Shown here: in pieces, positions 6,921 to 14,698 of the stretch | Layout of the letters: each line of letters opens with the position of its first letter | Position numbering within the stretch: the first letter of the stretch is position 1 | Assembly (NCBI GenBank): GCA_003695285.1 | Contig: RFIL01000217.1 | Span: 1 to 15,129, forward strand | DNA: 15,129 nucleotides | Source: Calditrichota bacterium | GTDB lineage: Bacteria > Calditrichota > Calditrichia > RBG-13-44-9 > J075 | Direction of reading: 5' to 3' | Made by a program: the position numbers and the translations under genes | Notes under the pieces: model-generated | Told to the model about the DNA's origin: nothing | Seen by the model: the letters and a program-made list of their open reading frames with translations, nothing else | Databases searched by the model: none

Positions 6921-8471
6921 ATGAGATATTGGTTTTTTCTGGTCACTTTAATTGTTCTGCCATTATTCGCTCAAAATCGGCATTCAAATCTTATCGCCCT
7001 GGAAGATCAGTTTTTTTGGACCTATGTTGAAGATGGTCAGGTGGCATATAAACTGATAAAAGAAAAACCACGACTTCTAAAGCAAATAGTCAAACAATTG
7101 CAGGATTTTCCCCTGGAGGAATTACAAACTCCAGATGAAGAAAAAGCTTTCTGGATAAATACCTATAACGTTTTGGTCATCAACACCGTTGTCGAGTATT
7201 ATCCAATTCGATCCCCGATGGATGTCAAAGGATTTTTTGATCGCATCACCCATAACGTTGGAGGAAAGCATTTAACGTTAGATGAGATTGAAAATCAGCT
7301 CCTGAGAAAGCATTTTAAAGATCCCCGCTTGCATTTTGCCCTGGTTTGTGCTGCCAGGGGATGTCCACCTTTAGTCTCCAGTGCCTATCACCCTGAACAA
7401 ATTGAGGAAGAATTGGAATCCCGGGCTAAAGAGGTTTTGAATAATTCTTTTTTTGTGGAATGGGTTCCTGATGCTAACAGGGTTTATCTATCTGAATTGT
7501 TTCGATGGTATCAATCAGATTTTATCACAGATTCAACCAATTTAATTGATTACATCAATCAATATCGGGAGAAGATCATTCCCGGGGAAGCTGATATTGA
7601 GTTTCGAAAATATGACTGGGCCTTAAATGAACTCGAACCTCACGGATTGAATTTTCAAGGCGAGGAAGCTCCAATTGAGTTGGGAAACCTACAGAGTTAT
7701 ACCCCCTCAACCTTGTTTACCCGGGGGCAATGGGAATTAAAACAATTTAATAATGTGTATACACAGACTGCTTTTTTTGATGCATCCGGGCAGCGACAGG
7801 AAGATACACGCCGCGCAACCTATTATACCGGGGCTTTTAATTTGTTAGTTGGCATAAATCGAAGGTTGAATGTTGGAATCGATTTGTTTTACAAAGCTGT
7901 AAGATTAGATGACCGTGAAAGCTCCTTTTTTTCCGTATTTCAATTATCATCTCTACCTCAATCCCGAAGTGCCGTCACCGGCATTGCCCCCAAGGTGAAG
8001 TTTGTGCCTTTTGGAAACCTTCCAAAATTAGCGTTTCAAACTGCTTTTGTCTTTCCGGCTGCTGATAATCTTGATGGTAGTAAAAATCAATCCCCTTTTC
8101 TTGATTATGATGCTTTCCAATGGTGGAATCAGCTGTTTTATGATTTCCGTTTTAGCTCATCTTCCCTGCTCTACATGGAGGCTGGTTTCTTTTTCAGATT
8201 TCTTACTGAACGAACCGATTTCCTTACACCTCTGAAATTATTTTTTAATTACTATCCCAATAATCAAATAACACTGTACTTACCTCTGGAGGTTACTCCA
8301 ACCTGGGATAATGGTGGAGGATGGTCATCTTACTATTCTCAACTGGGAGTTGGGTTTAAATACCTGTTAACTCCATTTCTGGAGTTAGAAATGTTATATA
8401 CCATATTTCCAATTGGAAAAAATAATGGGGCAGGGGAAACCTATAATCTCGGTATGCGGATCGTGCGATAG
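6921..8471 (+). CDS. DUF547 protein fused to a putative C-terminal beta-barrel
   Basis: A 516-residue exported protein with two parts. The ATG follows AAAGGA by five bases. Residues 1-18 are a signal peptide ending LPLFAQ. Residues about 25-240 are a DUF547 domain, recognised from KAFWINTYNVLVINTV (75-90), the block around His138 with LVCAARGCPPL (141-151; Cys143 and Cys148), and the closing YDWALN (231-236). DUF547 proteins are usually secreted and near 250 residues long; their biochemical role is not established. Residues about 250-516 are not part of DUF547. They form strand-length alternating segments with aromatic girdles (YYTGAFNLLVGI, NVGIDLFYKA, LLYMEAGFFFRF, QLGVGFKYLL) like an outer-membrane barrel of about ten to twelve strands. 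The chain ends in Arg, not the usual aromatic residue. The reading frame is continuous across the junction, so the fusion is genuine unless the DNA is misassembled. It converges with the next minus-strand gene, ten bases away. Confidence 0.85.
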   Translation: MRYWFFLVTLIVLPLFAQNRHSNLIALEDQFFWTYVEDGQVAYKLIKEKPRLLKQIVKQLQDFPLEELQTPDEEKAFWINTYNVLVINTVVEYYPIRSPMDVKGFFDRITHNVGGKHLTLDEIENQLLRKHFKDPRLHFALVCAARGCPPLVSSAYHPEQIEEELESRAKEVLNNSFFVEWVPDANRVYLSELFRWYQSDFITDSTNLIDYINQYREKIIPGEADIEFRKYDWALNELEPHGLNFQGEEAPIELGNLQSYTPSTLFTRGQWELKQFNNVYTQTAFFDASGQRQEDTRRATYYTGAFNLLVGINRRLNVGIDLFYKAVRLDDRESSFFSVFQLSSLPQSRSAVTGIAPKVKFVPFGNLPKLAFQTAFVFPAADNLDGSKNQSPFLDYDAFQWWNQLFYDFRFSSSSLLYMEAGFFFRFLTERTDFLTPLKLFFNYYPNNQITLYLPLEVTPTWDNGGGWSSYYSQLGVGFKYLLTPFLELEMLYTIFPIGKNNGAGETYNLGMRIVR

Positions 8472-8481
8472 TTGGATGATT

Positions 8482-9024
8482 TCAGGGGGTAAAAAAAATA
8501 GAAACCCCTATCACAATTCGATGTTCACTAAAGTTGGCAATTGGGTCATTGGTGATTCTCTGGAATGAATAGGCCATCCTTAATGCACTGGTGGGGAAAA
8601 AGAAATAACGGAATCCAATTTGAAGCCCTACCGGAAACACAGTATAACCAAAACTACCTACCCAAATCCGCCGGAGTCCCCCACCCACCATCAAAAATGG
8701 TGTAAGCCGTTGATCAATACTGATGTTCTGCCAGCTACCATACATCAGCAAATTCAACCGATTTTCATCTCTCACATGTTGATACTGAAGAGCACTCTCC
8801 ATTCCCAGATAATGTTGATTAGAAATTTTTTGCAAATAGCCACCTGTTAATGAAGCAGAGACCTCAGTTATACCTTCAATAATCAATAATGAACCTGATA
8901 TCCCACCCTCCAGAAGTTTGTTCGATTGAGGAGAATGCTGACTGCTATCGGGATGTGCTTCGATACCATTCGTAAGAAAAGGCAGCAGTAGAATCAATAA
9001 ATGAAATAGGGGTTTGATGTTCAC
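8482..9024 (-). CDS. Small outer-membrane beta-barrel protein
   Basis: A 180-residue putative outer-membrane protein without a recognised family name. The start is GTG at 9024, with AGGAG six bases upstream. Residues 1-23 form a signal peptide ending GIEA, followed by a Ser/Gln-rich linker. From residue 38 on, strands of eight to ten residues alternate with short turns (SGSLLIIEGI, VSASLTGGYL, YLGMESALQYQ, LTPFLMVGGGLRRIW, VGLQIGFRYFF, ALRMAYSFQRI, HRIVIGVSIFF). The mature length suits an eight-stranded barrel of the OmpA/OmpW size class. It follows the glycoside hydrolase gene by 24 bases and is probably co-transcribed with it. Substrate or structural role cannot be told. The last codons overlap a weak GGGG/CCCC dyad, but I do not call a terminator. 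Confidence 0.75.
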   Translation of the reverse strand: MNIKPLFHLLILLLPFLTNGIEAHPDSSQHSPQSNKLLEGGISGSLLIIEGITEVSASLTGGYLQKISNQHYLGMESALQYQHVRDENRLNLLMYGSWQNISIDQRLTPFLMVGGGLRRIWVGSFGYTVFPVGLQIGFRYFFFPTSALRMAYSFQRITNDPIANFSEHRIVIGVSIFFTP

Positions 9025-9048
9025 TTTAATCTCCTAGTTTCGATAGTC

Positions 9049-10107
9049 CTACTGGTTCACCCAGAATGAGTAGAGAATCTCTGCGGCAGGTTTATCCATT
9101 GGGGTATAGTCTGTGTTGGCAGGGCCCCCTTTTCCGGAGGCCAACCAGTTCCACCAGACCACACCTTCCAGCCAGGGTAAATTCTGGGTGGCGGTTAGAG
9201 CAGCCCAATACAGGTCGGCCTGCTCCTGAAGGTCCATGGGAAAATAATTGTCAAAGACGTGAGGGTGCATCCCGGCTCCATCCATGCTCTGATAACCAAT
9301 TTCAGTGAAGAGAATATTCTTGTGAGTTCGAAGCGAAAGGAGTTCCAGGCGGTTTAGCCAGTGTTGCCACCCGGAAAGGAATTCAACCCGGCTGGCATCC
9401 CGTCTATTGGATACCGGAAAATAGGCATTGATGCCGATTACATCCAACTTTTCCCAAAAGGGTACGAAAATAAACTCATCCCAGGAGGCAGCATAAGTGA
9501 GAGGACCAGAAAAGACGGATCTGATTTGGTCAATGACATTTGACCACTGAGCAGCATATTGGATGGTGTTCCCCAGTTCGGTGCCAATGATAAAATAGGA
9601 AGCATCAAGAGAGTCGGCCAGTTTTGCCAGTGGCATGATAAAGTTTGAATACGATGTAAACCACTCTATGGGATTTGAGGGGTGAATCATACCACTCCAT
9701 GCGCCAGAGTAACAGTTGACATGAGGTTTGATGATGACTTTAAACCCCATTGATATTGCCCATTCCAGACAGTTTTTAACTGCCTCCATATCCGGTGTCT
9801 TTTTCGCATCGAGGATGATGTTGTTAGATGTCACATCCTGCTGATAGGCAGTGACAATTACCACCAGAGTATTTGCACCAAGGGATTGTATCTGATTCAA
9901 TTGATTTCGAGCTTTAGCGCTTTGATATTCAATTCGATTCCAGCTAACCAGAGTTATTCCTTTAACGTTTGACTGAGATGAATTGAAGGAAGGAGCTTCC
10001 GGAGAAGAACAGGCGAATATCATCCAAAACAAAGCGAGAAGCCCAATTCTAAAAATATGAAGGAGAGGGCTGAAGAGGAAAAATGTTGAGAGAATATGTC
10101 GTATCAT
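9049..10107 (-). CDS. GH113-like glycoside hydrolase lipoprotein
   Basis: A 352-residue predicted lipoprotein with a TIM-barrel glycoside hydrolase domain. The N-terminal hydrophobic stretch ends in IFAC (30-33), a fair lipobox with Cys33 as the lipidated residue, followed by a Ser/Pro-rich linker. The catalytic domain, about 48-352, shows GTEL with Glu177 as the likely acid/base and FTEIGYQS with Glu269 as the likely nucleophile. It also has KPHV (127-130) and VVWWNW near the C-terminus. These are the landmarks of family GH113, whose characterised members are beta-mannanases, and of the related GTA TIM-barrel group. The substrate here is inferred, not shown. It lies 77 bases after pgsA and 24 bases before the small outer-membrane barrel gene on the same strand, suggesting one transcript. 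The start at 10107 has only a weak GTGAG site, but no better in-frame start retains the signal. Anchoring would be to the inner or outer membrane on the periplasmic or surface face. Confidence 0.8.
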   Translation of the reverse strand: MIRHILSTFFLFSPLLHIFRIGLLALFWMIFACSSPEAPSFNSSQSNVKGITLVSWNRIEYQSAKARNQLNQIQSLGANTLVVIVTAYQQDVTSNNIILDAKKTPDMEAVKNCLEWAISMGFKVIIKPHVNCYSGAWSGMIHPSNPIEWFTSYSNFIMPLAKLADSLDASYFIIGTELGNTIQYAAQWSNVIDQIRSVFSGPLTYAASWDEFIFVPFWEKLDVIGINAYFPVSNRRDASRVEFLSGWQHWLNRLELLSLRTHKNILFTEIGYQSMDGAGMHPHVFDNYFPMDLQEQADLYWAALTATQNLPWLEGVVWWNWLASGKGGPANTDYTPMDKPAAEILYSFWVNQ

Positions 10108-10184
10108 GACTCACTAAATAAAGCGCTAATTAAGGAAGAAGCAAGAGATTATCGTACATTCTTAAAATAAAGGTGGTCAAATTT

Positions 10185-10781
10185 TTACCAGCGAATAATT
10201 TTCCGAAAGAGATAGAGGAGGAGAGCCTTATTTTCCACCACGTAAATAATTCCCGATACAATCGTTAGAATAGTGACGGTAATCATCAAAATTCCAATAA
10301 AATCAAAATAACTTGCGGTATAGGGTTGGGGGTCTGGGAGGAAATAATTCCTCAGAGTGGTATAAATCAAAATTACAAATATAGTAACCATTTGAAGGGC
10401 TGTTTTCCATTTGGCAAGGATATGGGTGATAATCGGTTTGCCGATAGAAAGAGCGATGATACGATTGGTGGTGACAAATATGTCACGGATGACAATGATC
10501 CAGACCATCCAGGCATAGACGTAATTGAGGACTGCAAAAGCAATGAGTGCTGAGATAACGAGGATTTTATCAGCGAGCGGGTCCATGAATTGCCCAACTC
10601 GAGAAATAACTCCGAATTTCCGGGCGTACCATCCATCATACCAATCGGTTAGGGCTGCTACAGTGAAGACAACCGAACCAATTAACTGGTCAGTTGGTGT
10701 TTTCCTTAAAAAGAAATACAGGAAAACAGGGGTAAGGAGGATACGAAGGATGGTCAGTTGATTAGGTATCGTTAAACGCAT
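10185..10781 (-). CDS. pgsA: CDP-diacylglycerol-glycerol-3-phosphate 3-phosphatidyltransferase
   Basis: Inner-membrane enzyme that joins CDP-diacylglycerol and glycerol 3-phosphate to give phosphatidylglycerol phosphate, the committed step to phosphatidylglycerol and cardiolipin. I prefer the ATG at 10781 (198 residues) over the ATG at 10802. AAAGGA sits just before it, nothing precedes the other, and the product then begins MRLTIPNQLTILRI, like most PgsA proteins. The complete CDP-alcohol phosphotransferase motif DxxDGxxARx8GxxxDxxxD is present at about residues 46-72: Asp-Trp-Tyr-Asp-Gly, then Tyr-Ala-Arg, then Gly-Gln-Phe-Met-Asp and Pro-Leu-Ala-Asp. Hydrophobic segments before and after give about six membrane helices, as expected. 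Length is normal. It is the first gene of a minus-strand set with the glycoside hydrolase and the small barrel, and its promoter must lie in the 400-base gap shared with the polysaccharide operon. Other CDP-alcohol transferases are possible, but the N-terminal sequence fits PgsA best. Confidence 0.92.
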   Translation of the reverse strand: MRLTIPNQLTILRILLTPVFLYFFLRKTPTDQLIGSVVFTVAALTDWYDGWYARKFGVISRVGQFMDPLADKILVISALIAFAVLNYVYAWMVWIIVIRDIFVTTNRIIALSIGKPIITHILAKWKTALQMVTIFVILIYTTLRNYFLPDPQPYTASYFDFIGILMITVTILTIVSGIIYVVENKALLLYLFRKIIRW

Positions 10782-11054
10782 GTTTCCTTTAGTAATGATC
10801 ATTAAAGAAAAAATTTAATACTTCCGGTAGAATGAATGAAATTGTTTTTCATTATTTTTCCAAGATTTTTTATCCTAAATTACTCAGGTGAATTTAAGGG
10901 GTTGGAATCAAATTCTTTCCATGTCTTACCTGATTGGTTTAAACAGTTATAGACATATAAGATTCTTTAAAATTCTCTGAATTATTGCTAATTATCCATT
11001 TGGGTTTTTCGAAAATAGTTATAGCTGACGGTTTTGTGAAAAATCAGTGGGTAG

Positions 11055-11118
11055 CCACGCGGTTAAAAAAATTGGCCAAAAATCTTCTGTGAGATGAATC
11101 ATAAAATAACCAGCGTGG
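11055..11118 (+). promoter_or_regulatory. Inverted repeat in the polysaccharide leader
   Basis: CCACGCGGTT at 11055-11064 is complementary to AACCAGCGTGG at 11108-11118 over ten pairs, with one bulged A. The spacer contains the palindrome TTGGCCAA. Its left arm overlaps a smaller hairpin, GTGG (11047-11050) with CCAC (11055-11058), so the two folds exclude each other. This could be an operator or an RNA switch. Confidence 0.35.
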
Positions 11119-11142
11119 ATAAATATATTAAAATAATGTGAT

Positions 11143-11181
11143 TGACGTGGCGGAGCTGTACCTAACTCACATTCGCCGTCA
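11143..11181 (+). promoter_or_regulatory. Hairpin just before the sugar-transferase start
   Basis: TGACG (11143-11147) and GCG (11150-11152) pair with CGC (11074 plus 100, that is 11174-11176) and CGTCA (11177-11181), leaving a two-base TG bulge and a loop of about 20 bases. The ribosome binding site at 11190-11195 stays outside the stem, so direct occlusion is not obvious. Confidence 0.3.
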
Positions 11182-11199
11182 GAATTTTAAGAGGGAAAA

Positions 11200-12210
11200 A
11201 TGCTGCAAACCAGAACGATAAATAACAGCGAGGTATTGGATACGGTTCCTTCAAAAGAAATGAATTTAGCAATTGTAGGAGTCAATCCAATCGGCCAGGT
11301 GTTGTTTCACCATACTGGCAAATTTATATGGCCCGATCATAACCTGGTCGGGCTTATTGCTATCACAGAGGAAGAAAAGGGTAATCCGGAACCCGAAAAT
11401 TCTTCTGTGTTGGGCACAATTTCAGAGTTCAACAGGATTGTTCATCAGCATGGGATTTCACGAGTCGTGCTGGCGGTAGATTCCTTTGATGTTCACGCTT
11501 TACATCAATTGATTCAACTCTGTCTAAGGGAAGGGATTGAATATGAACTGGCTCCGGCATTCTATGATATCACCTTTGGCGGCGCGTTAAAATATCTTTT
11601 CTCAAGAAGTGGGTCTTTTTTTGAGTGGAGTGTGGTGAGAGGGATGGATATTTTTGCCTCTTCCCTGTTGTTATTCGCTTTTGTTCCTCTCTGGATTTTT
11701 ATTGCCCTTTTTATTAAATTAACATCCCGGGGAGCGGTGTTACAATCCCAGCAAAGGGTTGGCCGTAATGGTCGAATTTTTCAAGCGTTTAAATTCAGAA
11801 CTATTTATGCCTCCTATGAGAAATATACATCCGTTCCATATGTTACCTACACAAACGGGTTGCTCACCCCGATAGGGAAAATTTTGAAAAAGACCCGACT
11901 GGAGGATATCCCATTATTATTGAATGTCTTGTCAGGTGATATGAGCATCATCGGACCGGAAGCAGAAAAACCGTATTATCATGTCAAGTATTTAAAGGGA
12001 GTGCCTTTTTACGAAAACCGATTAAAGATTAAGCCGGGGTTGATTGGTTATTCCCAGGTGGAAATCGGAGAACGAGGTACAATCGAAGATATTCGTGAAA
12101 AACTCCGTTACGATTTTTATTATGTGGATCATCATGATTCTTTCCTGTTGAATACAAAGATTATACTGAAGGCCTTCTGGCAATTTTCCAAGGGACGAAA
12201 ACTATCCTGA
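11200..12210 (+). CDS. Sugar transferase lacking the N-terminal membrane helices
   Basis: A 336-residue member of the bacterial sugar-transferase (polyprenyl-phosphate phosphoglycosyl transferase) family, which starts polysaccharide repeat-unit synthesis by moving a phosphosugar from a UDP-sugar to undecaprenyl phosphate at the inner membrane. Residues about 20-125 form a Rossmann-like domain (LAIVGVNPIGQVLF), as in WbaP/EpsB-type enzymes. Residues 145-336 are the catalytic domain: a membrane hairpin at about 150-172, KFRT (198-201), LNVLSGDMSIIGPEAE (241-256) and KPGLIGYSQV (278-287). The usual four N-terminal helices are absent, and the in-frame TAA at 11188 shows this is not a wrong start. 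Two key positions deviate: the catalytic Asp-Glu pair (LDELP in the family) reads Leu-Glu235-Asp236-Ile-Pro, and GPRPE reads GPEAE. The enzyme may be active with a swapped pair, altered in specificity, or inactive. The deacetylase gene starts one base after its stop, so they are coupled. Confidence 0.88.
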   Translation: MLQTRTINNSEVLDTVPSKEMNLAIVGVNPIGQVLFHHTGKFIWPDHNLVGLIAITEEEKGNPEPENSSVLGTISEFNRIVHQHGISRVVLAVDSFDVHALHQLIQLCLREGIEYELAPAFYDITFGGALKYLFSRSGSFFEWSVVRGMDIFASSLLLFAFVPLWIFIALFIKLTSRGAVLQSQQRVGRNGRIFQAFKFRTIYASYEKYTSVPYVTYTNGLLTPIGKILKKTRLEDIPLLLNVLSGDMSIIGPEAEKPYYHVKYLKGVPFYENRLKIKPGLIGYSQVEIGERGTIEDIREKLRYDFYYVDHHDSFLLNTKIILKAFWQFSKGRKLS

Positions 12211-12211
12211 A

Positions 12212-13051
12212 ATGAATATACTCTCTTTTGATATCGAGGAATGGTTCCATCCGGAAATTTTTAATGGTATGTTTCCGCAAAGTAGCTGGGACAAACTGGA
12301 ACCAAGAGTTGAAAAAAATACTGAGATAATTTTAAATTTTCTCAATCGAAAACGCTTAAAGGCTACCTTCTTTTTCGTCGGCTGGGTTGCTGAAAAATAT
12401 CCGCAACTGGTTCAAGCGGTGGCACAAGAAGGTCACGAGATTGGGAGTCATAGTTATGCCCATTCTATGATCACCAAAATGACACCGGAAAGTTTTCGCG
12501 AAGATTTAAAACGATCTCTCGACGTTTTAAATTCGCTTTCCAATCATTCGGTCATAGGGTTTCGTGCGCCCACATTTTCGATAACCAAAGAGACCCTCTG
12601 GGCAATTCCCATTCTTTTTGAAGAAGGTATTCGTTATGACTCTTCAGTATTTCCGATTTATCATGACAGATATGGAATTCCTGATGCACCCAGAGAACCT
12701 TATCAAATTTATAAAAATGGAGATGATGGGGTATGGGAATATCCCATGACCACAGTACAGTTTGGGAATTTTAACCTGCCGGTGGGAGGTGGGGGATATT
12801 TCCGTTTATATCCCTTTTCACTAACTCAGTATTTGATGAAGAAGTGCATCCGGGAAGGACGAAATTTGATTTTTTATGCCCATCCATGGGAGTTTGATCT
12901 GGGGCTTCCCCGAGTTAAAATGGGGGTTTTGAAGAGTTTGCGACATTATACTGGAATAAAAAAATTCCTGGACAGATTGGATCGTCTGACTGATTTATTT
13001 CCCTTTACTTCATTCAGAGAAGTTTTATCTTCCAGAGTTCAGCAGAATTAA
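12212..13051 (+). CDS. Polysaccharide deacetylase, PEP-CTERM/exosortase-locus type
   Basis: A 279-residue NodB-fold deacetylase expected to remove acetyl groups from N-acetylated sugars of the exopolysaccharide. There is no signal peptide, as is normal for this subgroup. It shows the N-terminal SFDIEEWFHP (5-14), HEIGSHSYAH with metal ligands His80 and His84, RAPTFS (118-123), GGGGYFRLYP (192-201) and FYAHPWEFD (221-229), followed by a C-terminal RHYTGIKKFLDRLDRL segment. The last three blocks are what set apart the DUF3473-bearing deacetylases of exosortase-A loci. In that group the first motif is usually DVED followed by an aromatic residue; here it is DIEE, a conservative change at a position close to the active site. 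The ATG begins one base after the transferase stop with a weak ribosome binding site, suggesting translational coupling. Family assignment is firm, the sugar substrate unknown. Confidence 0.9.
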   Translation: MNILSFDIEEWFHPEIFNGMFPQSSWDKLEPRVEKNTEIILNFLNRKRLKATFFFVGWVAEKYPQLVQAVAQEGHEIGSHSYAHSMITKMTPESFREDLKRSLDVLNSLSNHSVIGFRAPTFSITKETLWAIPILFEEGIRYDSSVFPIYHDRYGIPDAPREPYQIYKNGDDGVWEYPMTTVQFGNFNLPVGGGGYFRLYPFSLTQYLMKKCIREGRNLIFYAHPWEFDLGLPRVKMGVLKSLRHYTGIKKFLDRLDRLTDLFPFTSFREVLSSRVQQN

Positions 13052-13156
13052 AGTCATTTATTTATGAGAATTGTCACATATTGCAATTTATTTCATCCTA
13101 ATTTTGAAGTTCAAGAAGTCAAACTGTTTGCTTGATAAATTCCTAGTCGAAAGCCA
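13052..13156 (+). other. Spacer with a 23-codon frame
   Basis: A 105-base gap inside an otherwise tightly packed operon. It contains a short open frame from ATG at 13064 to TGA at 13135 that would encode 23 residues beginning MRIVTYCNLFHPNF. The opening resembles the first strand of GT-B glycosyltransferases, but it has no ribosome binding site. It could be a gene remnant or chance. Confidence 0.2.
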
Positions 13157-14698
13157 ATGTTAGTTCATCAATTATTAGAAAACAGCGCTCAAAAATATCC
13201 GGAGAAAGAAGTACTCTGGGATAAGGGAAAATGGTACACCTATAAAGAATTGGAGGCCCAGGCGAATCGAGTTTCTAATTATCTGATAGAAAATGGCGTT
13301 CGTCGAGGGGATAGGGTCGCCATCCTCATGGAGAATTCTTTTGAATATGTGGTCGCTTATTATGCGATATTGAAAGCAGGCGCGGTAACGGTGGAGCTGA
13401 ATACAGAAATTTTAGCGGAAGATTTCTCCTATTTGCTGAATCACAGCGAGGCAGTAGGATTAATTACCCAGAAAAAGTATTTGAATTCTCTCCAAAAAAT
13501 CGCCACGGAATTATCCTTTCTGAGAAGTGTTCTGTTCAAAGAAGATGATGTGGTGGAATCTGATCTACCTTTTCATGTTACCACCTTTAATGAACTTTAT
13601 CAAAAGTTCCCATCTGTGAATCCCGCTGTTCGAGCTATTGACATTGATTTAGCATCAATTATTTATACCTCTGGCAGTACCGGTAAACCCAAAGGAGTCA
13701 TGCTGACTCATCTAAATATTTTGACCAATACCCGCTCCATAGTAGAATATCTCGAATTGAGTGAGAATGATAGAATAATGGTTGTTTTGCCATTTTTTTA
13801 TGTGTATGGTAAATCATTATTGAATACTCATATTGCAGTTGGGGGTTCAATGGTCTTATACAATAGTTTTACCTTCCCCAACAAAGTGTTGCAAGCGATG
13901 ATTGATACCGAATGTACCGGGTTTGCCGGGGTACCATCACATTTTTCGTTACTGTTGAATAAGTCTTCAGTTCGGAAATACACCTTTCCGAAGTTGAGGT
14001 ATTTAACCCAGGCAGGTGGAGCGATGGCGCCTACTCTCCAGAAAGAAGTTGCCCTTGTCTTCTATCCTGCCAAATTATACATCATGTATGGCGCAACAGA
14101 GGCCTCAGCCCGTTTGTCTTATTTGGACCCGAGAGAGCTTCCCAGACGATGGGGTTCAATCGGAAAAGCCATACCTAATGTAGAATTATTCGTTGCTGAT
14201 TCCGAGGGGAACCCACTCCCTCCCGGTGAGGTAGGTGAGATTGTAGCTCGAGGCGCCAACATTATGGTGGGTTACTGGAAAGATGAGGAAGAAACTTCTC
14301 GGGTTCTGAGAAATGGGTTATATTTTACTGGTGATCTGGGTAAAATGGATGAGGATGGTTTTCTGTATGTGGTGGGCCGAAGCAAAGATATGATTAAAGT
14401 AGGCGCCAATCGAATTAGCGCCAAAGAAATAGAAGAAAAGATTCTGGAGCATGAGGGGATTCTGGAAACCGCCGTTGTTGGTGTGGAGGATGAGGTACTT
14501 GGGGAAGCAATTAAGGCGTTTGTGGTGAAAAAAAACAATGGTGTTGTCTTGGATGAGCAAGATATCATTTCTTTTTGTAAGCAACGTTTGCCGACCTTTA
14601 AAGTACCCAAGTATGTGGAGTTTCGAGATACCTTACCCAAAACCGGTTCTGGAAAAATTAATAAACTGGAATTAAAAAAGCAGATGGAAAAATCATGA
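13157..14698 (+). CDS. AMP-forming acyl-CoA ligase of the polysaccharide locus
   Basis: A 513-residue member of the ANL superfamily, which activates a carboxylic acid with ATP to an acyl-adenylate and usually passes it to CoA or a carrier thiol. Motifs in order: P-loop YTSGSTGKPKG (170-180), YGATE (311-315), YFTGDLG (389-395), the hinge GRSKDMIKVGANRIS (407-421), and PKTGSGKI (494-501) with catalytic Lys500. All core residues are intact and the length is normal. Ligases of this kind (TIGR03098-like) recur beside the deacetylase and priming transferase in exosortase-A loci, where the acyl substrate is not known; a role in acylating the polysaccharide or a linked product is an inference. The ATG at 13157 has no convincing ribosome binding site, but the N-terminus starts where family members do. 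Its stop overlaps the next start as ATGA, so the STAS gene is translationally coupled. A long-chain fatty-acid ligase is the main alternative. Confidence 0.92.
   Translation: MLVHQLLENSAQKYPEKEVLWDKGKWYTYKELEAQANRVSNYLIENGVRRGDRVAILMENSFEYVVAYYAILKAGAVTVELNTEILAEDFSYLLNHSEAVGLITQKKYLNSLQKIATELSFLRSVLFKEDDVVESDLPFHVTTFNELYQKFPSVNPAVRAIDIDLASIIYTSGSTGKPKGVMLTHLNILTNTRSIVEYLELSENDRIMVVLPFFYVYGKSLLNTHIAVGGSMVLYNSFTFPNKVLQAMIDTECTGFAGVPSHFSLLLNKSSVRKYTFPKLRYLTQAGGAMAPTLQKEVALVFYPAKLYIMYGATEASARLSYLDPRELPRRWGSIGKAIPNVELFVADSEGNPLPPGEVGEIVARGANIMVGYWKDEEETSRVLRNGLYFTGDLGKMDEDGFLYVVGRSKDMIKVGANRISAKEIEEKILEHEGILETAVVGVEDEVLGEAIKAFVVKKNNGVVLDEQDIISFCKQRLPTFKVPKYVEFRDTLPKTGSGKINKLELKKQMEKS

Larger units (their letters stand above)
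10803..11199. other. Divergent intergenic region and polysaccharide-operon leader
   Basis: About 400 AT-rich bases between the divergent pgsA and sugar-transferase genes, with no supportable reading frame. The left half (10803-11020) shows nothing I can name beyond AT-rich tracts that could hold promoters for either side. The right half (11025-11181) is crowded with complementary segments, described separately. A ribosome binding site GAGGG precedes the ATG at 11200 by five bases. An in-frame TAA at 11188-11190 excludes any N-terminal extension of the sugar transferase. Confidence 0.6.

Noticed and set aside
8484..8509. GGGGG...CCCC dyad with a run of A between convergent genes
   Set aside because: The A/T run is in the loop and overlaps the last codons of the minus-strand gene, so it is not a regular terminator.
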